This document shows positions 33,387-42,999 of a DNA stretch of 64,000 nt, in pieces. The stretch's first letter is position 1. Each line of letters starts with the position of its first letter. The notes under the pieces were generated by a model, which saw nothing but the letters and a program-made list of their open reading frames with translations, had not been told where the DNA came from and ran no database searches. The stretch is from the NCBI GenBank assembly GCA_958295815.1, contig OY282374.1:3070856-3134855 (forward strand), written 5' to 3'. A program made the position numbers and the translations under genes. Source of the DNA: Candidatus Poribacteria bacterium. GTDB taxonomy: Bacteria > Poribacteria > WGA-4E > WGA-3G.

Positions 33387-34982
33387 CTACCTTAATTCAT
33401 GCAGCTCCTTGAGCTTCTCTAACGCAACCTTATTATCCGGTTCCAACTGCAAAACCCTTTCAAAGATGCCAATCGCTTCAGGAATATTTCCAAGCTCCTG
33501 ATAAACGACCCCTAACGCACCGTAGGCACGAACATGCCTCGCATCAATTTCGATAACCCTTTTAAACTGCGAGACTGCTTCAAGGTACTGTTCCTTCATC
33601 AAAAAAATTAAACCGCGTCTGTAAAAGGCTTGAGTATCCATGGCATCATAGGCAATAACCTGTTTGTAGTGTGGTTCGGCTGCTGCATAACGGCGTTTTT
33701 CCCAATATACACCCGCAAGATCGCGATGCAGTGAAGGTTTTGCTGGCTGCAGTTCAAGTGCTTGCTGATAGTGCCTAATTGCCGCTTCAAGTTGCCCTAT
33801 GTTTTCATATACCATCGCAAGATTCCCATGTACATTCGAAATAAAAGCGATCTGATCTGAGGTATTCAACTGCATCTGAGACCCGCCATTTTCTGCCCCA
33901 CTATTCGGTAATTGCCCGGTCTGCAGTGCCTTCTGGCAGGCGCGAATCGCCGCAGCCGTCTGTCCGATTTCATAGTAGATTTGCCCCATATAGTTATAAA
34001 CCTGTGCTTTTAAGTAAGCTATCTCGTTTGCGTTTCTCTGTTTCTGAACCTCGGTGTCGTTGTAGAGTAGCAACTGTGTCCGCTCTAACGCAGCAAGTGC
34101 AGCATTATGCCGTTGCGTATGAAGAAGTGAAATGCTATAGTCAAGCCACAACTGTATATCTTTTTGCGTATCTGAGATAAGAGGCTCAAATTCAGCAACT
34201 GCGCTGGCGTAATCCCCAATTGATAGGTAACGTCTACCCCGTTCGGCATACAGAGGCGCAGTAACACCCGCTTTCAGGACTTCCCACCACATTGGATCCG
34301 CTAACTCACCGAATTGGCTCGGATGGCGCGCCGCTTGAGCGTGCTGTTTTGCGGTTTCGGTGTTCCCGGACGCGATAGCTACTTGTGCCATTAGAGCGTG
34401 TGCTTCGCTCTGCCCGGGATTCAGTTGAAGCGCTCGCTCCAAATGCACTTGAGCGTCTTCTATCTGTTGTCTTGACAGCGCAATTTCGCCGAGCCAGAGT
34501 TCGGAGAACGGGTTATCCGGTTGAAGCTGCTTCGCGCGTTCCAGATGCTGACGTGCTTCATCAAGCCTCCCTAAAACCCGAAGTGCCGAAGCGAGATAGA
34601 GATGTGCAGGAACGTATTTCGCATCCAAGGCAAGTGCCCGAGTGAGATGTGGAACAGCCGCCTCTGAATGATGCTGTTTGCTCAATCTTCCGAGCAAGTA
34701 GTGCCATCGGAATTCATCAGGAGCAAGTTCGCTCGCTTTGCGATAACACGGGATCGCTGGGAGTTCCCAACCGTGACTCAGGTAGACATCTCCCAAGTAC
34801 CCCCATACATTCGCATCATCAGGCGAGTGCCTAACTGCTTCTTGGGCGTCTTTAATCGCATCTAAAAGCAGTTTTTCTTCAACTAAACCGAGATCCGCGG
34901 GCTCTGGTACATCAATCTCACTCGCCGCAAATAAAACGGTGCTGATTGGAATAAGGAGAAAACAGAGAATCAATCTTTTCAA
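33387..34982 (-). CDS. Exported TPR-repeat protein paired with ASPIC/UnbV protein
   Basis: 531 residues: signal peptide (MKRLILCFLLIPISTVLFA), then about eleven TPR units in two blocks separated by a Ser/Asn/Gly-rich linker near residue 370. Examples are DDANVWGYLGDVYLSHGWE and VRAYGALGVVYQELGNIPEA. The start overlaps the end of the upstream ASPIC/UnbV gene by four bases, so the two products are made together. It is likely a periplasmic or surface scaffold. Confidence 0.88.
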   Translation of the reverse strand: MKRLILCFLLIPISTVLFAASEIDVPEPADLGLVEEKLLLDAIKDAQEAVRHSPDDANVWGYLGDVYLSHGWELPAIPCYRKASELAPDEFRWHYLLGRLSKQHHSEAAVPHLTRALALDAKYVPAHLYLASALRVLGRLDEARQHLERAKQLQPDNPFSELWLGEIALSRQQIEDAQVHLERALQLNPGQSEAHALMAQVAIASGNTETAKQHAQAARHPSQFGELADPMWWEVLKAGVTAPLYAERGRRYLSIGDYASAVAEFEPLISDTQKDIQLWLDYSISLLHTQRHNAALAALERTQLLLYNDTEVQKQRNANEIAYLKAQVYNYMGQIYYEIGQTAAAIRACQKALQTGQLPNSGAENGGSQMQLNTSDQIAFISNVHGNLAMVYENIGQLEAAIRHYQQALELQPAKPSLHRDLAGVYWEKRRYAAAEPHYKQVIAYDAMDTQAFYRRGLIFLMKEQYLEAVSQFKRVIEIDARHVRAYGALGVVYQELGNIPEAIGIFERVLQLEPDNKVALEKLKELHELR

Positions 34983-36664
34983 AACGACACTCCTTTTCCG
35001 TGATAAACTTTTACGCGTTGGTTGGCAGGTGTTCCAGGGAATCTTTCGCGACTCCCATCTGGCCAGTGAACTTCGATTGCCTGAACTTCATCTATTGTCC
35101 CCAATCCAAAATGAACGATCGGATCGTTGCTACTGAGATAACTTGTTCCCGATAGCACATAATCGGTCAACGCACCTGACCGCGTCTGTAGCGTCACTTG
35201 GGCACCCAAGGCATCGCGATTCTCAGTGATGGCTTGCACGAAAAGCCAGTGATTTTGCCCGACGGGGGCGTCATTTCGGAAGATGCGGATCCGATTGTCA
35301 AGATTGCTCACCACAATATCAACATCTCCATCGCGATCAATGTCCCCGAAAGCCATCCCACGGCTCACTTCAATCCGTCCCGTGAAATCAGGCGCGCCTG
35401 AACTTACATCCTCGAAAGTGATACCCGCTGCTGTCCTCTCACGTCCTGTCCCAGAATTTTCAAACAGCAAATTTGGCTCAGCGTAAAAGTTCCAGAATTC
35501 TCCGACGTTTGCGTCCGATAAAATAGCACCACGTTTCACACGACCATTGACAAGGGCAATATCCAGATCCGCATCGTTGTCGAAATCGACGAACCCGCAC
35601 CCGAAACCTGTATAGAGTAGGTCGCGTCCAGCAAAACCTACCACCTCAGTCACATCAACAAACATGGCGTACGGAGAGGCGGTATAAAGCGTATTAGTTT
35701 CACCAGACAAATGCGTCGCAAAAAGGTCAACCCGTGTATCACCGTTGACATCCCCAACGGCAATCCCCATACTTCCTTCAGGTTGTCCATAAGTGTTAAA
35801 TGCGAGTCCGCGCACTATCGCTTCCTCGTCAAAAGTGCCGTCTGTCTGATTTACCCAAAGCTGATTTGCCTCGCCATCGTTTGCGACATAGAAATCTGCC
35901 CATCCGTCTCCAGTCAGATCGAGACAGACAACACCGAGACCTCTCCCCGGCATTGCAGCGATGCCTGCCTGTCGCGTCACATCTCTGAATGTGCCGTCAC
36001 CCCTGTTTCGGAATAGACGATCTGGTGCTGCGTCAAAGACTTGTGGGTTGCAGTAATCTGGCGCGCTATGTTTCCCGCGACACACTGATTCTGGATCAAA
36101 TCGAACGTAGTTGGCAACATAGAGATCGAGGTATCCATCTCTATCGTAATCGCCGAAAGTTGCCGATGTTCCCCACGCATCGTTTGAGATACCTACTTCT
36201 GCCAGACTAAAAGTGCCGTCGCCATTATTTCGGTAGAACGCATCAGGTCCGTGATTCGTCACGTAGATGTCAGCATCACCATCATTATCCACATCACCAA
36301 TGGCGACCCCTTGTCCGTAACCTTCGTCTCCAATGCCAGCGGCTTCTGTAACATCAACAAACGTGCCATCGGATTGTTGTCGGAAAAGACGATTAGGGGC
36401 AGAAGTATCGGTGCTTCCGGGCGGAGGAAATCGGATATGTAGAACATCCAGTGCGGCGTCATTATCGTAATCAAACAGGGCGACCCCGCTCCCGATTATC
36501 TCAGGCAGCGCGTGTGTGCCTGCCGGCCACCAAAGTTCCTCTGTATCCGTAAAACCGAGTGCTGAAGTCACTTCTGTAAAGAGAGGCACATCCGTTTCCG
36601 CTTCAGCTGCCCACAAAAGTCCAAGAAAAAATATAAAAACTGTAATGTATAGTCTAAAAAACAT
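34979..36664 (-). CDS. Exported FG-GAP/VCBS repeat protein with ASPIC/UnbV C-terminal domain, second copy
   Basis: 561 residues with a signal peptide (MFFRLYITVFIFFLGLLWA). Seven calcium-loop repeats, such as DVDNDGDADIYVTNHG and DIDRDGDVDIVVSNLD, precede an ASPIC/UnbV domain (NHWLFVQAITENRDALGAQ to VHFGLGTIDEVQAIEVHWPDGS). It is paralogous to 10898-12553. It forms a four-base overlap with the downstream TPR gene. Its own promoter is not obvious. Confidence 0.9.
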   Translation of the reverse strand: MFFRLYITVFIFFLGLLWAAEAETDVPLFTEVTSALGFTDTEELWWPAGTHALPEIIGSGVALFDYDNDAALDVLHIRFPPPGSTDTSAPNRLFRQQSDGTFVDVTEAAGIGDEGYGQGVAIGDVDNDGDADIYVTNHGPDAFYRNNGDGTFSLAEVGISNDAWGTSATFGDYDRDGYLDLYVANYVRFDPESVCRGKHSAPDYCNPQVFDAAPDRLFRNRGDGTFRDVTRQAGIAAMPGRGLGVVCLDLTGDGWADFYVANDGEANQLWVNQTDGTFDEEAIVRGLAFNTYGQPEGSMGIAVGDVNGDTRVDLFATHLSGETNTLYTASPYAMFVDVTEVVGFAGRDLLYTGFGCGFVDFDNDADLDIALVNGRVKRGAILSDANVGEFWNFYAEPNLLFENSGTGRERTAAGITFEDVSSGAPDFTGRIEVSRGMAFGDIDRDGDVDIVVSNLDNRIRIFRNDAPVGQNHWLFVQAITENRDALGAQVTLQTRSGALTDYVLSGTSYLSSNDPIVHFGLGTIDEVQAIEVHWPDGSRERFPGTPANQRVKVYHGKGVSF

Positions 36665-37252
36665 ATTATCGTGCCAAATTCACCAGTTCTACAGTGTAAA
36701 TCTTATCACCAAGAAACACCTCAAATTCTTATGTTCCTGCCGTATTCTATCAGAATTCTGTTCTCGTTACCACTGATTTTTTGGAAATTGCTTCGTTTTT
36801 TTATACTAAAGGCGTGGAAAAATAGAAATCGAAAAAACGCGTCATCTGTGTAACCCCGATTCAGACAAATACCACGCTGGTCTTCCGTAACAGAACGACT
36901 CAATCCATCGTATTATCCCTTAACAGCTAACGGTTTCCAGTTTCTTACGTGGGAAACGAACACCTTTTCAGAAACCAAAAACTAAAAACCGACAACCAAA
37001 AACTAAACACATATTTATTCTTTGAAAATTCTTGCGCTTCTGTGCTATACTAAAAAAGTAGCGCAATTATAAAAAAAACTTGCATTTTAATGCAAAATGT
37101 GTCAAAATAATTTCATCTGCTATTTCTGGTAACGCTGCGAAAGGCATCGGACGGTCAATATGTCCTGATGACTTCAGAAACAGCGGAATAGGCTAAAAAG
37201 ACATACCCGCCTCGCGGCGCGGTAAATCTCTAAAGAAAGCGAGAGGATTCAA
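36665..37252. other. Intergenic region with repeats and a long leader before LamG copy 3
   Basis: From left to right: AT-rich sequence; an AATCCTG-family remnant (CCCCGATTCAGAC, about 36853-36865); a heptamer-like array (about 36971-37009) with AAAACT/GACAACC units; the promoter at 37022-37051; a 7-bp palindrome TTGCATT-TT-AATGCAA (37080-37095); and about 150 bases of leader with several GC-rich hairpin arms (for example CCTCGCGG near 37211). No small gene is supported. Confidence 0.55.
37022..37051 (+). promoter_or_regulatory. sigma70-type promoter of LamG copy 3
   Basis: TTGAAA, 18-bp spacer, TATACT. The leader would be about 195 nt. It lies directly after a heptamer array. Confidence 0.5.
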
Positions 37253-38026
37253 ATGAAATTTAATGCTTTAACAGTTATTCTGTTCAGTCTCGGACTGATG
37301 GCTATTAGTCTCGTTGCTATCAACAGCAGTAGTGCCGCAATTGATCCCAGTAGTGTCGTAGGTATTTGGTTGTTTGATGATGGCGCAGGAAGCACGGCTA
37401 TGGACTCGTCAGGAAACAATAATCACGGGACAATTGTCAATGCCCCCATTTGGGTGGAGGGACGGTTCGGCGGTGCCTTAGGGTTTGATGGTGTGGGCAA
37501 CTGCGTCAACACAAATCAAAAATTGCTCAACGGCAGAAGAGAATTCACTGTTGTTGCTTGGGTAAAGCCGGGGAATATCACCTCCAATCGTGTTGGAATT
37601 ATTGGGCAGAACGATTCACCCGAGTTCGGTTTTATCAATCCCACCACCGTTATGCTGTGGACGCCTACAGCTGGCGGTAATGAGAACCCATATCCACACG
37701 CGTCCGGTGAATGGCATCACGTCGCTGCTGTCGCTACACGAGAATTCACCAAAGTTTACGTAGATGGAGAGGCAACGACTAAAGACGGAAGCTGGCCCAA
37801 TCACGGTAGATCCGATTTCAACGTGAATATCGGTGGATGTGGCGTTTGGGATGGAACTGGGAACTGGTTCACAGGTGCTATGGACGAAGTCGGTCTATTC
37901 CACTCACCTTTAACCGATGACGATATCAACGACCTTATGAATAATGGCTTGACAGCACTCGGTGTCGCTGTCGAACCAGCTGGAAAAATCGCTGTCACCT
38001 GGGGTATGCTTAAACGGACAGACTAA
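37253..38026 (+). CDS. Exported LamG-domain protein with C-terminal TTWG tag, copy 3
   Basis: 257 residues. Signal peptide (MKFNALTVILFSLGLMAISL), LamG domain with VGIWLFDDGAGSTAMDSSGNNNHG, FTVVAWVKPGN, EWHHVAAVA and MDEVGLFHSPLTDDD. The C terminus PAGKIAVTWGMLKRTD is a variant of the tag with I-A-V for L-x-T. It is more diverged from copies 1 and 2 than they are from each other. It has its own promoter and terminator. Confidence 0.88.
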   Translation: MKFNALTVILFSLGLMAISLVAINSSSAAIDPSSVVGIWLFDDGAGSTAMDSSGNNNHGTIVNAPIWVEGRFGGALGFDGVGNCVNTNQKLLNGRREFTVVAWVKPGNITSNRVGIIGQNDSPEFGFINPTTVMLWTPTAGGNENPYPHASGEWHHVAAVATREFTKVYVDGEATTKDGSWPNHGRSDFNVNIGGCGVWDGTGNWFTGAMDEVGLFHSPLTDDDINDLMNNGLTALGVAVEPAGKIAVTWGMLKRTD

Positions 38027-38034
38027 TGCAATAT

Positions 38035-38095
38035 GGACAGAAATCATGGGGAAAGCGGCAACACTGTCGCATTCCCAACTGTCCAGTCTATTTTT
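38035..38095 (+). terminator. Rho-independent terminator of LamG copy 3
   Basis: A long stem: GGACAG/CTGTCC outside, TGGGGAA/TTCCCA (one G bulge) and GCG/CGC inside, with a 6-nt loop. A run of five T follows at 38091-38095. Confidence 0.7.
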
Positions 38096-38281
38096 CACCT
38101 TGCGCCTTAAAAAAAGAAGCCCCGGTTTGAGACCCGTTTAAATAAAACAGTTCCCAAAACTGGGGCAAAAATTTGCAAGCCGCAGCACAGCACAACATTC
38201 GCCGTCTGCTTGACGACATTGCTTCAGTCCAATGCCACAACCTATCTTGATGCACTCGTACGAAGGGCACCTTGAAGAAGT

Positions 38282-38563
38282 TTACATCTCCGCGCCGTCA
38301 CGACGAGGTTCGCGGCGTTGCTCGCGAGGACGTGCTGGATTAACTTTCAGCGGACGTCCCATCATTTCTTGACCATCCAACGCTTCTATCGCTCGCTCAC
38401 CATCTTCTTGGTTTTCCATTTCAACGAAGCCAAATCCTTTAGAGCGACCATCGTACCGGTCACGGATAATCGTGGCGGTAGCGACCGGACCATACTCACC
38501 AAAGAGTTCTTCGAGGTCCTCTTCCGTCGCCGCATAAGGCACGTTGCCAACGTAGATATTCAT
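38282..38563 (-). CDS. RNA-recognition-motif (RRM) RNA-binding protein
   Basis: 93 residues: one RRM with RNP2 (IYVGNVPY, residues 3-10) and RNP1 (SKGFGFVEM, 41-49), then a short Arg/Glu-rich tail (RPREQRREPRRDG). Bacterial single-RRM proteins of this type are often cold-induced and bind mRNA. The promoter at 38897-38925 gives a leader of about 325 nt, unusually long, as in many cold-shock or autoregulated RNA-binding protein genes. Confidence 0.93.
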   Translation of the reverse strand: MNIYVGNVPYAATEEDLEELFGEYGPVATATIIRDRYDGRSKGFGFVEMENQEDGERAIEALDGQEMMGRPLKVNPARPREQRREPRRDGAEM

Positions 38564-38995
38564 CTCGTTTCTCCTTTTAGAAATTACATCTGCCCTGAAC
38601 CGGTATTATGAATACGACCAGCACACCCAAGTGCACCAACATCTTTCAAAACACCAGAAAAGGGATAAAAATACGGGAAAATGAGAAAACTGAGCACTGT
38701 CAGCATTTTCAAAGGCAGAAATTTGGCAGCAAGCGTAGGAAAGATTGGCAAAAGTAACTTTATCAATCTCTTGTTGGAGCCCCGTTACATCACATAATGA
38801 GAATGCCTCTGGTTCCAAACTGTAGAACTGTCAAAACACTACTCGTAACTTTGCCAGCGGACGCTATCACATTTCCCTTACATAAATTTAAGTTAAATTA
38901 TACCATAAGTCTTGTGTTTTGTCAACTTTAATAATTTATTATAAGAATATTTTTGGTTTTGTCCCAAAATTTCGTGTTTTCGCTAACCGAATAAC
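38564..38995. other. Long RRM leader and AT-rich spacer
   Basis: Mostly the 325-nt leader of the RRM gene (minus strand), with its promoter at 38897-38925. The rest up to 38995 is AT-rich spacer behind the polA stop. No other gene is supported. Confidence 0.55.
38897..38925 (-). promoter_or_regulatory. Consensus sigma70 promoter of the RRM gene
   Basis: TTGACA, 17-bp spacer, TATAAT on the minus strand, an exact match to consensus with ideal spacing. It shares GACTTATGG before the -10 with the LDH2 promoter. Confidence 0.75.
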
Positions 38996-41893
38996 TCACT
39001 TCGCTATCATCCAATTATCGCCAATACCCGCTTCTGTCCGAAGTGGTACACGAAGCGACATCGCGTTTTCCATCTCCTCACAGACAATAGCTGCATGTGC
39101 ATCCACAAGGGACTCCGGTGTTTCAAGCACTAATTCATCGTGAATCTGTAAGAGCATTTTCATCGGTAGCTTATCCTTGTCGATTCGCTGCTGCACATGT
39201 ACCATTGCTGCCTTCATCAGGTCCGCAGCGGAACCTTGCACCACCGTATTGATTGCCAGTCGTTCCCCGAGGCTGCGCCGACTTCGATTCGTGGCATAGA
39301 TTTCAGGAATCGCACGGCGTCTACCTGTGAGTGTCCTCACGTACCCGTGATCTGATGCTTCTTGGACACACTGCTGTAGAAAACGATCTATACCGGGAAA
39401 ACGCCTCTTATAATCCGCAATTAGGTCTGAAGCCTCCCTCACTTTCATCCCTTTAATCCGACGCGAGAGACCCGTCGGAGAAACGCCATAGATGATTCCA
39501 AAATTGATCGTCTTCGCCTTGTCGCGGAGTTCCCGCGTAACTGAAGCAGTCGGCACCTCAAACACCTGGGACGCAACGGCTGTGTGAATGTCTAAATCCT
39601 CTGTGAACGTCTCGATTAAGCTTTCATCTTCGCTAAAGTGTGCCAAGATACGAAGTTCGATCTGTGAATAATCGGCACAGATTAACTTATGACCCTCTGG
39701 TGCTATAAAGGCGCGCCGTAACTGTCTCCCGATTTCTGTGCGAACCGGAATATTTTGCAGATTTGGTCGGTCAGACTTCAAACGTCCCGTCGCTGTTGTT
39801 AATTGATAGAGATGCGTATGGATTCGCTCCGTTTTAGGATCCACAGCCGCCTGAAGCTGCGCCAGATAAGTACTTTGCAACTTACGGAATTGGCGATATT
39901 CTATGATTAAACGTGGCACACTGGTCTTCGGGTCGTTAATATCCTCTCTCAGCGAGAGTGCCTCTAACACCGTCACATCTGTAGAAACTTTACCACCCCG
40001 TGTCCGTTTCACCGGTTTGAAACCTAAATCCTCAAACAACACGAGCGCAAGCTGCCTCGGTGACTCAATATTACACGGATATCCAACGATGTCGTGAATC
40101 TCTTTTTGCCGAGCATCAACGAGTTGGCTAATCACTTCACTTTGGCGTTTGAGTTCATCCTTATCGCAAACTATACCGTTATATTCCATCTCAGCGAGAA
40201 TAGGTGCGAGCGGTGATTCTATATCATGGACTAATGCCGTAATCTCCATTTCATCTAATTTGGGACGTAAGAAATGATAGAGCCGTAACGCAATATCGGC
40301 ATCTTCTGCTGCATAGATCGTCGCTTGCGCTAATGGAATTTGGTCAATTGTTCTCTGTTCTTCTGCATCAGCTTCAAGCACTAAACCTAAGTCTGCCATC
40401 TCATCCTTACTGTCCTCATCGGAAGCGGCATCGTTAGGAACCGCAGTTAGCTCCTGGAAAGAAATCATTTTATGGTTCAAGTGAAGGAGTGCTAACGTAT
40501 CTAGATTGTGAGATGGTGTTCGAGCGTCAACCAATTGACTCGCCAACAAGGTATCGAAAACCGCACCTTGAAGCTTAATCCCATTTCGGATGAGAATGCC
40601 CGCATCGAATTTCAGATTATGTCCGCATTTGGGCAAGTTAGGATCTTCCAAAATCGGTTTGAGTTCCGAAATCACAGTATCGGCATCAAGGTGATTCTCA
40701 GGCTCAGGCGAGCAGATTGGGATATAAACCCCTTGCTTCGGTTGCCACGAAAAACTCAGACCACAAAGCGTTGACTCACGTTCCAAGCCATCCGTTTCAG
40801 TGTCAAAGCTGATAATCTCCTGTGATGACAGCGTTTCAACAAGATCTTTCAACTCGGTGCGCGTAACAATTGCCGAGTACGTTCCTGTTTCGGCAGTATC
40901 GTAGTCGCCCTTATCCAAAATAGAGTCCGTTTTTCGTGCTAACGCAGCAACACGTTCTTTGCGGGTTGTCGGTTCAATGGTGGGCGAGGTATGAGACGTA
41001 GCAGCACCACCCGCAAGTTCTGTTACAACCTGTTGATAACGTTTAAGGTCTAATTCTTGGAGCAGCGGAAGGATTTTCTGGGACTCAAGCGGTTTCACGC
41101 GAGCCTGCTCTATTGAAAAGTCTAAAGTCGCATCTCTCTTCAACGTCACCAGTTGTTGCGAAAGGGCAATTTGCGAGCGTGCCTTCTCCAGATTCTCGCG
41201 ACGTTTCCCTCTAATATTATCAATATTATCAAAAATACCGTCAATGGTACCGTACTCACCAATTAATTGCGCTGCTGTTTTCAAGCCAATTTTTTCAACG
41301 CCAGGCACATTGTCTGAAGTATCTCCCATCAGTGCCAGCACATCAACGACCTGAGACGGTTTTATGCTTTTTGTTTCCCACAGCGATTGAACGTCGATAG
41401 TCTTATCGTTGTGAAGGTCTAACATCGCCACCCGTTCACAGAGAAGCTGCTCCAGGTCTTTGTCTCTTGAAACGATGGTGATATCTACATTTTGAGCATC
41501 CGGGTCATTAAGGACGGCATGGGTAACAGAGGCTATTATGTCGTCTGCTTCCAATTCTGATGCACCGAGCGTTAATATGCCGAATGCATCAAGCAATTGC
41601 AGAATGCGGTGGATCTGTGTCACCAGATCATCAGGTGGTGCGGATCGGTTTGCCTTGTATTCTGAATAAAGGTCATTACGGAATGTTTTGCCCGGTGTGT
41701 CGATCGCTGCGACCAGATATTTCGGTTGAAGTTGCGTTAGAATCCTAATAAGCGTTCCAGCAAACCCAAACACAGCGTGTGTTGCTTCACCTGTGACGCT
41801 ACTCGTCAACCCATTGCGAATCGCATAGTACGCCCGGAATATCTCGGCGTGTGTGTCTATGATATAGAGATTCTCTTTTTGTCCATCTTGCAT
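38996..41893 (-). CDS. polA: DNA polymerase I
   Basis: 965 residues with all three domains. The 5'-3' exonuclease domain (about 1-300) has IIDTHAEIFRAYYAIR and VVDVLALMGDTSDNVPGVEKIG. The 3'-5' exonuclease (about 335-560) keeps the catalytic acids in IISFDTETDGLE, KCGHNLKFDAG and DADIALRLYHF, so proofreading should be active. The polymerase domain has motif A DYSQIELRILAHFSED, motif B KTINFGIIYGVSPTGLSRR and motif C LQIHDELVLE. It fills gaps and removes Okazaki primers. Confidence 0.98.
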   Translation of the reverse strand: MQDGQKENLYIIDTHAEIFRAYYAIRNGLTSSVTGEATHAVFGFAGTLIRILTQLQPKYLVAAIDTPGKTFRNDLYSEYKANRSAPPDDLVTQIHRILQLLDAFGILTLGASELEADDIIASVTHAVLNDPDAQNVDITIVSRDKDLEQLLCERVAMLDLHNDKTIDVQSLWETKSIKPSQVVDVLALMGDTSDNVPGVEKIGLKTAAQLIGEYGTIDGIFDNIDNIRGKRRENLEKARSQIALSQQLVTLKRDATLDFSIEQARVKPLESQKILPLLQELDLKRYQQVVTELAGGAATSHTSPTIEPTTRKERVAALARKTDSILDKGDYDTAETGTYSAIVTRTELKDLVETLSSQEIISFDTETDGLERESTLCGLSFSWQPKQGVYIPICSPEPENHLDADTVISELKPILEDPNLPKCGHNLKFDAGILIRNGIKLQGAVFDTLLASQLVDARTPSHNLDTLALLHLNHKMISFQELTAVPNDAASDEDSKDEMADLGLVLEADAEEQRTIDQIPLAQATIYAAEDADIALRLYHFLRPKLDEMEITALVHDIESPLAPILAEMEYNGIVCDKDELKRQSEVISQLVDARQKEIHDIVGYPCNIESPRQLALVLFEDLGFKPVKRTRGGKVSTDVTVLEALSLREDINDPKTSVPRLIIEYRQFRKLQSTYLAQLQAAVDPKTERIHTHLYQLTTATGRLKSDRPNLQNIPVRTEIGRQLRRAFIAPEGHKLICADYSQIELRILAHFSEDESLIETFTEDLDIHTAVASQVFEVPTASVTRELRDKAKTINFGIIYGVSPTGLSRRIKGMKVREASDLIADYKRRFPGIDRFLQQCVQEASDHGYVRTLTGRRRAIPEIYATNRSRRSLGERLAINTVVQGSAADLMKAAMVHVQQRIDKDKLPMKMLLQIHDELVLETPESLVDAHAAIVCEEMENAMSLRVPLRTEAGIGDNWMIAK

Positions 41894-41910
41894 TTAGTCC
41901 GTTTTGCCTC

Positions 41911-42981
41911 CTAATCCGGAAAATGCCATCGACGCAAAGAGTCTGATGCTGACAAACCAGCCTCCTGCCCGAGTGCAAACGCCGTTGCAATGAGGTTTCG
42001 CTCGCCAGATATGATGTCCCCCGCGGCGAAAAGACCAGGAATTGGCACACCTTTGCTATCCAGCATCTGCATATCCTCGTTTGCGATAATCAAACCTTCC
42101 TCATCTTTCTGGTAATCCCAGTCTTCAAGGAATTTCGTATTTGGAATTAACCCTTCATCAACGAGAAACCCGTGGAAAAATAGCTCACTGCCGTCAATCA
42201 TCTCGAATCCCAAAAGGTTTGTTTTTTCACCAATGTGCCGTTTGATTTTTGTTTCAATAATATTAATTTTGCGTTCCCGTATCTGTTCCAGCACGGATGC
42301 GGACATACCGTGAGGTCTGCCATTCGTCAGGATTGTAATTTTATCCGTGAAGTCCTGCGCACCGATGGCTGCCTCATAGATATAATCACCAACACCGAGA
42401 AGTGCGAGATGCTCGTTTACATGCAAATGACCATCGCAACGAATACAGACGTGCCACCCTTTTCTGTTACCGGCATAACGAAAAACAGTAGCATACTGCT
42501 TATACAACCGCTCCTCACCGGGTTCAAACTCAATATCGGGCCACTTGTCGTCAAATCCCGCTGCAACAACAACCGTCCGAGATTTAAAATGTGCCATCTC
42601 TAAATCGGTATTACGCTTGATTGTTTTCGTGGAGGCTTCGAGTTCAAACAGGTCGCCATTCCGTGTAAGTTCTGTCACCAGTCCATCGCGAATGTCAATA
42701 CCGGTTTTACGTTTCTCGCCACCGATCATAAAATCGACAACAGGTCGGCTCTCCATCCACCGCATAAGTTCCTTCGCAAAATTCGGTCCGATGATACCGG
42801 AAAATACCGGAGCATCTTCTATCTCTACCGACTTCGACCAATAAGCACGACCACGGCTAAAACTCACTTTCCCCGAATGCAGCACCAATACATGCCGCAT
42901 TTGATGGCTCGCTGAAACCGCGGCTTGCACACCCGCAGGTCCCGCACCAATCACGGCAACGTCGTAAATCGTTTCTGCCAT
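41911..42981 (-). CDS. Thioredoxin-reductase-like FAD/NAD(P) oxidoreductase
   Basis: 356 residues. FAD-binding GAGPAGVQAA at the N terminus, a second nucleotide-binding GVGDYIYEAA, and the C-terminal GLFAAGDI flavin motif. The redox pair sits in HVCIRCDGH (about residues 177-184), matching the CxxC of thioredoxin reductases (usual CATCDG). It lies 18 bases upstream of polA and about 20 bases after ubiD, a probable operon. The real electron acceptor is not known; a ferredoxin-type or thioredoxin-type partner is possible. Confidence 0.85.
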   Translation of the reverse strand: MAETIYDVAVIGAGPAGVQAAVSASHQMRHVLVLHSGKVSFSRGRAYWSKSVEIEDAPVFSGIIGPNFAKELMRWMESRPVVDFMIGGEKRKTGIDIRDGLVTELTRNGDLFELEASTKTIKRNTDLEMAHFKSRTVVVAAGFDDKWPDIEFEPGEERLYKQYATVFRYAGNRKGWHVCIRCDGHLHVNEHLALLGVGDYIYEAAIGAQDFTDKITILTNGRPHGMSASVLEQIRERKINIIETKIKRHIGEKTNLLGFEMIDGSELFFHGFLVDEGLIPNTKFLEDWDYQKDEEGLIIANEDMQMLDSKGVPIPGLFAAGDIISGERNLIATAFALGQEAGLSASDSLRRWHFPD

Positions 42982-42999
42982 CGTTTTTCTCCTAATTTC

